This document shows positions 1 to 5,459 of a DNA stretch of 43,565 nucleotides, in pieces. The stretch is from IMG/VR virus record IMGVR_UViG_3300012002_000135, positions 1-43,565 of that record. The stretch is one strand, 5' to 3'. Numbering within the stretch: the first letter of the stretch is position 1; the number at the start of each line of letters is the position of its first letter. The notes under the pieces were generated by a model. It worked only from the letters and a program-made list of their open reading frames with translations, did no database searches and was not told the DNA's origin. Source of the stretch: a virus. Both the position numbers and the translations under genes were made by a program.

Positions 1-1
1 A

Positions 2-52
2 CGTGAGTACCCGGGGATCGACATCGTCGAGACGCACCTGCTAGACGACTAA
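2..52 (+). CDS. C-terminal end of an unidentified rightward protein (5' truncated)
   Basis: Sixteen sense codons run from the window edge to a TAA stop and would end a protein in ...GIDIVETHLLDD. The piece is open in this frame only and has an acidic, protein-like composition. It converges on the leftward M16 peptidase across a G-rich spacer. It is too short to assign to a family, and it could be chance. Confidence 0.35.
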   Translation, partial: REYPGIDIVETHLLDD

Positions 53-112
53 GGGCCCTCAGTGGCTTGGCGGGGTCGGTCCCCACTGGGCAGGCTCCGC
101 GGCCACCGGCGG

Positions 113-326
113 CGCCGTGGGGGTTGGGGGGGCCGGGGGGGTTGAGTTTTCAGCCAAAAGTTTTTTATAACGTAGCGATTTTGAAGCCCTTCGTTTTTTG
201 AGCTGGTTACGATACTTTTGCCGAAAACTTCCCCCCCACAACCCCCATAGCAAGCTTTTACCAATGATTACGGGGGTTTAGGCTGGGGGTTTGACTGGGG
301 GTTTGGGGGGTTGTGGGGGTTTGGGG
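113..326. repeat. Left copy of a ~210-bp imperfect inverted repeat
   Basis: The reverse complement of this stretch matches 34313-34520. About 39 identical bases (GTAATCATTGG...TTGTGGGGG) are followed by matching AGTTTTCGGCAAAAGTAT, AAAAAACTTTT and CTCAACCCCC blocks, and both copies are flanked by C5/G5 runs. It fills the non-coding gap downstream of the leftward gene block. There is no credible gene inside. Possible roles are a terminator, a replication or packaging site, or a recombination site; none is shown. Confidence 0.75.
272..326 (+). other. G-run array with G-quadruplex potential
   Basis: Six runs of four to six G, separated mostly by short T-rich spacers (TTTAGGCT, TTTGACT, TTT, TTGT, TTT), end exactly at the stop codon of the M16 gene. 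The + strand could fold as a G-quadruplex; the mRNA sense of the leftward genes is C-rich here. It is part of the larger inverted-repeat element. Confidence 0.6.
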
Positions 327-1442
327 TCAGACGAGGCCTGACCGAGACAGGATGCGCGACTTAAGCGGTCCTCGGATGCCGACCTGTGGAGGCTCCTCGA
401 AGAACTCCAGGTAGTCTTCGGGTTCTACCTGCATCACGTTGGGTTCAGGTGCCCCTGCGATCACGTTGTCTATGACAGACAAGACTCGATTCTCGGGCGA
501 TTCAGCTTCCATCCGACGGTGATGCTGGTACAGCGTGCGCGCCCGATGGAGGTCTTCGTAAGTCGGGGTCCAGTCCATCAATATCGACATCAGGTGGTCA
601 CACATGGGCGCGAACGATTCGGGACTGCACTCGAATCCCAAGTCAAAGCTGGCAACGTCGCCGTAATCATCCACCGCCGCGTGGATGTCGTAGGCGAACC
701 CATACTCGGATACGAGCGTGGACTGCAGCAGCGACGTGTATCCGTGGACCAGCAAGCTCGGGAGCAAGTAGACCGCAGGGTCTCGGGGCTCAACTGGCCA
801 GGACAAAATCGCGGCGTATGTTTCTTCGTCAACCTCCTCCAGAATTGGAGGATTGATAGAAGCTTCAGGCGTCCGACGCGGACGCGGCTGGGCGGGTCCC
901 GAGTCAAGTTTGATCGACGGCTCGAAAGGAGAGCACACGACCACGGTTAGGCGGTCGTCCACGAACAGATGCTCATACCAGCTTTCGACGTGGGCTAACT
1001 CAAAACCCAGCACGTCTTCGACTGACCCTGCGATAGGCTGTCCAATAGGATGGCCTCTCCACAAGGACTGTTTTACGGCCTGTTCAAGATGGTCCCAGCC
1101 TTCTGTGGACATGATCTCTTCTCGAACGACGCGCTTTTCCGCGCCGAACCTCGACTTGTCGAATATCGGAGACGAGACGACCTCGATAAGAACTTTCACC
1201 ATCTCATTCGTCTGTCGGACAGGGCCGGTTGCGGTGAAGCAGACGTTGTCGCGCTGCGTCGACCCCTGCACTTCGACCCCGAGACGCTCAACTTCGTATA
1301 TGCTGGGGTCGAGCATCATGTGCTCGACAAGATGGCTCAGGCCGTTTACGGGCGGTGCCTCCCAGCGCGGCCCGCCAGGAACAGCAACTGCTACAGCCGC
1401 GACTGAAGAATGGTAGTGAGGGAGATGTATAACCTGGGACAC
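327..1442 (-). CDS. M16 family zinc metallopeptidase (insulinase/PqqF-like, M16B size)
   Basis: This is a 371-residue zinc peptidase of the inverted HxxEH type. HLVEH at residues 37-41 supplies zinc ligands H37 and H41 and the catalytic base E40. E109 in VVREEI is the third ligand, and E102 seven residues earlier matches the second conserved glutamate of pitrilysin-type enzymes. Residues ~1-170 form the catalytic half. Residues ~205-371 match the second M16 domain (LVSEYGFAYDIHA..., then ...LHRARTLY...AESPENRV). Two domains in ~370 residues fit bacterial M16B peptidases, which work as dimers. No signal peptide is evident, so it probably acts in the cytoplasm. The start is GTG, placed at the end of a perfect hairpin. 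M16 peptidases are rare in phages; the substrate is unknown. Confidence 0.85.
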   Translation of the reverse strand: MSQVIHLPHYHSSVAAVAVAVPGGPRWEAPPVNGLSHLVEHMMLDPSIYEVERLGVEVQGSTQRDNVCFTATGPVRQTNEMVKVLIEVVSSPIFDKSRFGAEKRVVREEIMSTEGWDHLEQAVKQSLWRGHPIGQPIAGSVEDVLGFELAHVESWYEHLFVDDRLTVVVCSPFEPSIKLDSGPAQPRPRRTPEASINPPILEEVDEETYAAILSWPVEPRDPAVYLLPSLLVHGYTSLLQSTLVSEYGFAYDIHAAVDDYGDVASFDLGFECSPESFAPMCDHLMSILMDWTPTYEDLHRARTLYQHHRRMEAESPENRVLSVIDNVIAGAPEPNVMQVEPEDYLEFFEEPPQVGIRGPLKSRILSRSGLV

Positions 1443-1466
1443 GGCGCAGGATTGTCTGCGCCGTGT
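1439..1466. terminator. Perfect hairpin between a small membrane gene and the M16 gene
   Basis: ACACGGCGCA and TGCGCCGTGT form a perfect 10-bp stem around an 8-nt loop. No U-run follows. The downstream arm contains the GTG start of the M16 gene, so it could act as a weak terminator or as a structure that limits initiation of the peptidase. Confidence 0.5.
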
Positions 1467-1486
1467 TCAATAGCCATAGAGGAGTT

Positions 1487-1690
1487 TCAATGAGGAGGTG
1501 CAATCAGAGTAATTACGTACATGGCGGGAAAAATCACACCCGCTGCGGCCACCGTTGGGTCCGCGGGTGAAAGGCCCATCACCAAACACATCGCACCCAG
1601 CCCAAAAAGAATGGACCCTAGCGAAAACACGTAGCGCCCCAGCAATACGCCTAAACTGCCCAGAATCAGGCCCAAAATCATCATCACCAT
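1487..1690 (-). CDS. Small two-pass membrane protein
   Basis: This is a 67-residue hydrophobic protein with two or three membrane segments: residues ~3-20 (LGLILGSLGVLLG), ~24-41 (LGSILFGLGAMCLVMGL) and possibly ~46-64. Its ATG overlaps the TGA stop of the upstream secreted-type protein (TGATG), so translation is coupled. Small membrane proteins next to a signal-peptide protein can be lysis accessory or superinfection-exclusion factors, but nothing in the sequence proves that. Confidence 0.6.
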   Translation of the reverse strand: MVMMILGLILGSLGVLLGRYVFSLGSILFGLGAMCLVMGLSPADPTVAAAGVIFPAMYVITLIAPPH

Positions 1691-2094
1691 CAGTTACACC
1701 CTTTCATCAGTTTCGTCAGTGCTTTTGCGGACCCTCGTAGAGAAACCGACCTCTTCGAGAGTCCGATAATGTGAAAGTGGAGCCTTCGACCCCGCTTGAG
1801 CTGAGGCAAAAATCCTGTTGCGTCCCACATAATAGCCACGGGGCGTCCGCCCCGATGCGTGACCGCCCGACGCATCTCAACGGGTCCGTTATCTACACGG
1901 AACCGGACGACTATCTGTCGAGCGTCTCGGTGCATCGTGCCGTCGGAGACGTAGATGCGGGCCGTGCAGTCCGACTGCCGGAGCACCAGCAGCGCGGCGT
2001 GGCTAATGTCACCGATCATGACTGCAGAGCCTTCATCAGAGAACTGCGGCGGCATGGAAAGAGCGAAGCAGAGAGCGAGAGAATAACTGATCAT
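1690..2094 (-). CDS. Probable exported protein, weakly IalB/VasI-like
   Basis: The 134-residue protein begins with a short signal-peptide-like hydrophobic stretch (MISYSLALCFALSMPP). Its second half has the pattern VRF..DNGPV...(V)AIMWDATGFLPQLKRGRRLHFHI..., then a short 'GL' segment. This resembles the C-terminal pattern of invasion-associated IalB and VasI-type proteins (VRFD..P...F..QL+.A..+.+......F...GL). That likeness is from memory and weak. The ATG lies 2 nt after the stop of the upstream DUF6011-like gene, and the TGA is shared with the next ATG, so it sits in a short operon with the membrane protein. Confidence 0.55.
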   Translation of the reverse strand: MISYSLALCFALSMPPQFSDEGSAVMIGDISHAALLVLRQSDCTARIYVSDGTMHRDARQIVVRFRVDNGPVEMRRAVTHRGGRPVAIMWDATGFLPQLKRGRRLHFHIIGLSKRSVSLRGSAKALTKLMKGCN

Positions 2095-2096
2095 GA

Positions 2097-2531
2097 TTAC
2101 ACCTTATCTCTACAGATGGGACCCATGCCCACCTTGATTGACTGAGGGTCGGTCAGGTCGCGCCCGCAGCGAGCGCACGCGCCTTTGTGCCAAAACTCGA
2201 TCGCCTCGGGGAGTTCCTCAGAATGAGTCAGCACCTCCACCAAGTAATAGATGGCCTGAACTGATTTGGCGTCTTTAGACGCTTTGGACTTCTTTGTCCA
2301 GCGGAACACCGGCTTGGGGGTGTCGCGCCCAAAAAGGCAACCGATATACCGGTAGTTGTCCGGACCGGACAACAAGGACACGAAAGACAACGACGCGTTG
2401 TTCGACGCGTGCGCACATTTGTACGTGTACCGTACACCGGTCACCCGGCTCACCAGAGTGAACACCGCGTGACCTCCGCAGATGTAGTTCAGGACGTCTC
2501 GGGTGCGGGTCAACTGTGCTGGGTGCGCCAT
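2097..2531 (-). CDS. DUF6011-type zinc-motif protein
   Basis: This is a 144-residue protein whose C-terminus carries CARCGRDLTDPQSIKVGMGPIC. That motif is typical of DUF6011 proteins common in phages and actinobacteria, and is thought to bind metal through the CxxC pair and the final Cys. The N-terminal ~95 residues (LNYICGGHAVFTLVS..TG.RYTYK...) form the domain usually found before this motif. A TTG codon 36 nt upstream is also open, but it is the TTG of a promoter -35 box. The internal ATG (MAHPAQLT) lies exactly 30 nt after that box and is chosen as a leaderless start. Function unknown; nucleic-acid binding is only a guess. Confidence 0.75.
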   Translation of the reverse strand: MAHPAQLTRTRDVLNYICGGHAVFTLVSRVTGVRYTYKCAHASNNASLSFVSLLSGPDNYRYIGCLFGRDTPKPVFRWTKKSKASKDAKSVQAIYYLVEVLTHSEELPEAIEFWHKGACARCGRDLTDPQSIKVGMGPICRDKV

Positions 2532-2567
2532 GACTGAGACAATGCCAGAAGTACGGACAGTTGTCAA
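2532..2567 (-). promoter_or_regulatory. Promoter for the DUF6011 gene (TTGACA/CCGTAC class)
   Basis: TTGACA at 2562-2567, five bases, CCGTAC, a TG, then CATTGT as a weak -10 after a 17-nt spacer, and 7 nt to the ATG. The TGA in the -35 box is the stop codon of the upstream gene. Confidence 0.6.
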
Positions 2568-2887
2568 GACCCTTTTCTCATCAGGCTTCCGTCCTCCTCG
2601 AATCGGACCAGCTCCTCGTTGACCAAGTGGACAACGAGGGCGTGCGTCAGCTCCTGGTTGAGCCCGGACAGGTGGACCAGGTCAGGGTAGTAAATGTCCA
2701 CCCGCGGCGCCGACGGAAACGGGATGTAAGAGAGTAGCCTTGTCGCATGTGCCAAGAACGATTTCTGCCACTCCTTGTCGACCTGCGCCGGTTCCCCTGT
2801 CAGAGGGCACCTACCTTTCGGGTCGGTGTAGGAGTACACCCATCGGTTGTCTTCCGGGCACCGAACTCTGTACTGTGTGTGGATCAC
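2564..2887 (-). CDS. Hypothetical protein
   Basis: About 107 residues starting VIHTQYRVRCPEDNRWVYSY. The GTG chosen overlaps the TGA of the 48-residue upstream gene as GTGA; a GTG 15 nt further up is also open. The first part has a CPED...C pattern that could be half of a zinc knuckle. The rest is soluble and mixed alpha/beta (VDIYYPDLVHLSGLNQELTHALVVHL). No family recognised. Its stop lies inside the next gene's -35 box. Confidence 0.55.
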   Translation of the reverse strand: MIHTQYRVRCPEDNRWVYSYTDPKGRCPLTGEPAQVDKEWQKSFLAHATRLLSYIPFPSAPRVDIYYPDLVHLSGLNQELTHALVVHLVNEELVRFEEDGSLMRKGS

Positions 2888-3030
2888 GTGTCGAACTCCC
2901 ACTCCGGCGAGTAGACGCCCATCCGGATCTCCATTTCAAGGGCTTCGCGGTCTTCTTCAGACATTTCGCGGACGAGAGACTTCAAGACGTTGCGAAGCTC
3001 TTCTTTGTCCAGTTCGTCAATCACTTTCAT
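2884..3030 (-). CDS. Small acidic helical protein (48 aa)
   Basis: MKVIDELDKEELRNVLKSLV begins a 48-residue, strongly charged, predicted helical protein. Its ATG overlaps the TGA stop of the GHKL-zincin gene (ATGA), and its own stop overlaps the following start. Translational coupling on both sides makes it a real gene, probably working with its neighbours. No family recognised. Confidence 0.6.
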   Translation of the reverse strand: MKVIDELDKEELRNVLKSLVREMSEEDREALEMEIRMGVYSPEWEFDT

Positions 3031-4346
3031 CGCAGCAGACCAAGGATGATTCGACTTGCCAACTCTTCGATGCCTCGGCGATGCTCTACCGACCCGTCGC
3101 CTCCGTAAATGTGCGCCGCTTCGTGGATCAGCGTCGCCCACAATTCCTGAGGGTCACCGAGCAGACGGCGCGCGACGCAGATTTGCGACTCACCTTCAGC
3201 CGTCACGTGATGGGTCCCATCCACGGTGTCAGACACGAACTCGACCACTGCGATGTTGACTTTCTGGTCACAGTGCTTCGAGAGCAGGCGACTGCTGCGC
3301 AAAATGAGGTCGACTTGCTCAGTCGTAAGCTCGTCGGGCTGGACGTGTCGCTTGACCGACAACCCACGGTCTTGCATGCGCGCTTCGAAGGCACCGAGTT
3401 GTTGCTCCAGCAGTACTTTTTGTCCTTCGGATACCATGACGCTCTTCAGACCATGCTGACGCGCCATGACCGCTTGCTCCATGTCCACGCAAGGCACAGC
3501 CTCTTCACCGTGTTCTCGGCTGAAATCCGCCGCCAGGTCTTGGGCAACTCCAGACACGACGAAAGAGTACTCCCGCAACGCCTTGCCCTCACCCGAGTTC
3601 GAGCGGAACAGCTCGATGATGTCAGAGACTTCGACGAGTTTGCGCGTCCGCGCAGACTCGACTGCGGATGCCACAGCGTAGCGAAGCGACCACGGGTCGG
3701 CCATCTTTCGGTCGCGGTCAAGGCTCACCGAGTGCAGGTCATAGCCCCAGCGGTAGTTGTCGGGGAGGTTGCCCACAAACAGACCGCGCACGTAGAGCTT
3801 CCCCGCATATTTTTCATCCCGGAAGATGTATCCGTTCTGAACAGGCAACACCTCACCCCGAGGCTTGCGGAGCATCAAGCAGTTGTTTTGGACCGCTTCC
3901 CAGTCGTTGGGATGCACGTTGTCGATGATCCATTTGACGCTGCCTTCGGTCGTTCGGGGGCGAATATTCAATTTGAGCAAGTCGGCACCGCCGAACTTAT
4001 GGCTGGGCTCGATGCTAGGCGTCCAAGACTCAGTGCGCGTGTGGACACGGACTCTCATCCCAGCTCTGCAGAGCACCATCATGGCGAGCTTGTACCCTTC
4101 GCCGAACTGACCGCGTTGCGCTTCGTCGTGCGCTTTGGATGTGACGCCGAGCAGCAGCGTGTCGCGGGTGATGTCCCCGGCGGTCGACTCGATGATCAGC
4201 GAGTGGCCTTTGGTGTATTTCACGCGGACGTCGCCGCCGTTCTTGTCTGCCGCGTCGTACGCGTTCTGGAGAAGCTCTCGGATAGCCTCCCACGGTCCCC
4301 AGCCGCGCACGTAGTCAGAAGAGATGGTGAGTTCGAGCGTTGTCAT
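3027..4346 (-). CDS. GHKL ATPase fused to a C-terminal zincin-type metalloprotease domain
   Basis: This 439-residue protein has an N-terminal Bergerat-fold ATPase. E24 and N28 lie in AIRELLQNAYDAA (N-box), and the lid motif RGQFGEGYKLAMMV is at ~78-91. The DxGxG motif is degenerate (ESTAGD). The C-terminus carries LIHEAAH with H408, E409 and H412, and H422 (SVEH) as a plausible third ligand, i.e. a zincin active site. The middle (~130-390) is unassigned. The arrangement suggests an ATP-driven conformational switch coupled to proteolysis, which is inferred. The start is fixed by a strong promoter ending 1 nt before the ATG; an upstream in-frame codon lies inside the promoter. A second GHKL ATPase is encoded 1.1 kb upstream. 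Confidence 0.8.
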   Translation of the reverse strand: MTTLELTISSDYVRGWGPWEAIRELLQNAYDAADKNGGDVRVKYTKGHSLIIESTAGDITRDTLLLGVTSKAHDEAQRGQFGEGYKLAMMVLCRAGMRVRVHTRTESWTPSIEPSHKFGGADLLKLNIRPRTTEGSVKWIIDNVHPNDWEAVQNNCLMLRKPRGEVLPVQNGYIFRDEKYAGKLYVRGLFVGNLPDNYRWGYDLHSVSLDRDRKMADPWSLRYAVASAVESARTRKLVEVSDIIELFRSNSGEGKALREYSFVVSGVAQDLAADFSREHGEEAVPCVDMEQAVMARQHGLKSVMVSEGQKVLLEQQLGAFEARMQDRGLSVKRHVQPDELTTEQVDLILRSSRLLSKHCDQKVNIAVVEFVSDTVDGTHHVTAEGESQICVARRLLGDPQELWATLIHEAAHIYGGDGSVEHRRGIEELASRIILGLLR

Positions 4347-4380
4347 GCGTCTACTATACAGCATTCCGGGCGGATGTCAA
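4347..4380 (-). promoter_or_regulatory. Promoter for the GHKL-zincin gene (TTGACA/CCGGAA, TATAGT)
   Basis: TTGACA at 4375-4380, five bases, CCGGAA, then TATAGT as a near-consensus -10 and six bases to the ATG. It is the best -10 of the set, and the predicted transcript starts at about the ATG. The upstream gene's stop (TAG) lies inside the -10 box. Confidence 0.75.
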
Positions 4381-4686
4381 GGCCCGAACTCGGTATTGGT
4401 CCACAAGGACCTCGTAGACGACCATTTGCTTCGCGCGGACGAGCGTCCTCGCCGCGGGACCTGGAAGACCGTCGATCGTCGTCTCCCACCCACCGTTTTC
4501 GGCTCGGAACGCGCGCACTTGTACCCGTGCGGACCTGCCGCAGGGCGCGTCACGGATGACGTGCGCTAGATAAGACCCGTCTTCCGCCCGATTAAACTTC
4601 GGGACTGGCGTGTGAGCGTAGACGCGGTCCGGAGCTACAAAAGGAAGGATACGGGCGTCGAGTACGTTGTTGCGGTCTGGAGTCAT
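4354..4686 (-). CDS. Hypothetical protein
   Basis: About 110 residues starting MTPDRNNVLDARILPFV. It is soluble, with a central beta-rich stretch (RVQVRAFRAENGGWETTIDGLPG) and a final VYEVLVDQYRVRAL. The second of two ATGs spaced 6 nt apart is chosen because it lies 29 nt after the -35 box. It overlaps the promoter of the GHKL-zincin gene at its 3' end, so the two are transcribed in tandem. No family recognised. Confidence 0.6.
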   Translation of the reverse strand: MTPDRNNVLDARILPFVAPDRVYAHTPVPKFNRAEDGSYLAHVIRDAPCGRSARVQVRAFRAENGGWETTIDGLPGPAARTLVRAKQMVVYEVLVDQYRVRALTSARNAV

Positions 4687-4721
4687 AGTCATTGACTAGC
4701 GCAAATCCGGACACGTGTCAA
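4687..4721 (-). promoter_or_regulatory. Promoter (TTGACA/CCGGAT class)
   Basis: TTGACA at 4716-4721, five bases (CGTGT), CCGGAT, a 17-nt spacer to TAGTCA, then ATGACTATG. The TGA inside TTGACA ends the upstream Cys-rich gene. Confidence 0.6.
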
Positions 4722-5035
4722 GTCCCACTGGGGGTCCCGCTGGGGGTGGGGCGTCCGTTGACTCCAACCCACGCTGCGCTATTGCGCTGGAACACGTTGA
4801 GTTGACGTGCAGTGGGAGCAGGCTGCCATTGCGGACAGTTTGTCACGCCGGCAACGTCCGTCCCACGGGCCTTGATCGCTTCGGGGTCCGTACAGCGCCA
4901 GTCTGTCGTGCTGCGAACCGCCACACACTTGGCGCAGTCTCTGCACGACCGCCTTTTCTTGTCCGGGTATCCGGTCTTCACAAATACTCGCACAGGAGGG
5001 AAGAGTATGCACAAAGCAAGCCAGAAATCAACCAC
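4718..5035 (-). CDS. Cys-rich small protein with possible N-terminal membrane segment
   Basis: About 105 residues from a GTG. A hydrophobic start (VDFWLALCILFPPV) could be a membrane anchor. Then comes CRDCAKC, a later WRC and TNCPQW, a spacing suited to metal binding. A downstream GTG would give a shorter soluble form. The C-terminal GRPTPSGTPSGT comes from a small GGGGGT-type repeat. Its TGA lies in the next gene's TTGACA box, which supports the reading frame. No family recognised. Confidence 0.45.
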   Translation of the reverse strand: MVDFWLALCILFPPVRVFVKTGYPDKKRRSCRDCAKCVAVRSTTDWRCTDPEAIKARGTDVAGVTNCPQWQPAPTARQLNVFQRNSAAWVGVNGRPTPSGTPSGT

Positions 5036-5089
5036 ATGTAAGGGTACAACCCGCGTCGCGCTACTTCCAACTTCGACGTAGAGTTAAAA

Positions 5090-5308
5090 GTGTCCTCTAC
5101 TCCTCCGGTCTCCACCGAGACCCTGGCACTCACATTGGTCGGAAAGACGCTCGAAGACGCGATGTACTCCGCGTTCGCGATGGACCTGACGGTCATCGTC
5201 CGGGCTGAAGGCCGGCATACGTGGCCTGCCCCCACGCACTACGCCGAGGGTCGAGTCCAGCTGTTCGCGGACGCAAAAGGAATCGTCTTTAAGGTCCTCT
5301 GCGAGTGA
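5090..5308 (+). CDS. Peptidase inhibitor I78-like small protein
   Basis: This 72-residue protein has the layout of the I78 family: LVGKTLEDA at ~16-24, a central beta stretch (TVIVRAEGR), and a C-terminal GRVQLFADAKGIVFKVLC ending in Cys-Glu. I78 proteins are small serine-protease inhibitors of the potato-inhibitor-I type fold. The likely start is GTG with TAGAGT five bases upstream, so it may be leaderless. It runs against the flow of surrounding genes, close to two metalloprotease genes, so it could protect phage proteins or block a host protease. The assignment rests on pattern resemblance only. Confidence 0.5.
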   Translation: MSSTPPVSTETLALTLVGKTLEDAMYSAFAMDLTVIVRAEGRHTWPAPTHYAEGRVQLFADAKGIVFKVLCE

Positions 5309-5405
5309 TCAGGCGAGCGGTGTCGCACGTTCCTTTGTCGTGAGCGAGCGCGGTAAGCGCTAGGGTGTCGCGGCGCGCAAAAGCGTCCCCTTGCAGCTTA
5401 TCGAA

Positions 5406-5440
5406 CTGAGCGTAGAACTCAGCCCGCTAAGCTGGCGGGC
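5406..5440. terminator. Two adjoining hairpins between convergent genes
   Basis: CTGAG/CTCAG (5406-5422, loop of 7) is followed at once by GCCCGC/GCGGGC (5422-5440, loop TAAGCTG). They lie between the I78-like gene and the convergent end of the large GHKL gene, where a bidirectional terminator is expected. No T-run follows on either strand. The rest of 5309-5459 shows nothing else. Confidence 0.4.
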
Positions 5441-5459
5441 GTAATAGGACTGGAGCCCC

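Noticed and set aside
2847-4559. Long rightward open frame opposite the GHKL-zincin gene
   Set aside because: It is the antisense shadow of clear leftward genes with catalytic motifs and promoters; its product is Arg/His-rich without any domain.
4978-5235. Leftward 85-codon open frame overlapping the I78-like gene
   Set aside because: It conflicts with the I78-like pattern on the other strand and shows no domain or start signal.
5309-5459. Possible tRNA in the gap between convergent genes
   Set aside because: Stems are present, but there is no T-loop sequence, anticodon arm or acceptor pairing; better read as two terminator-like hairpins.
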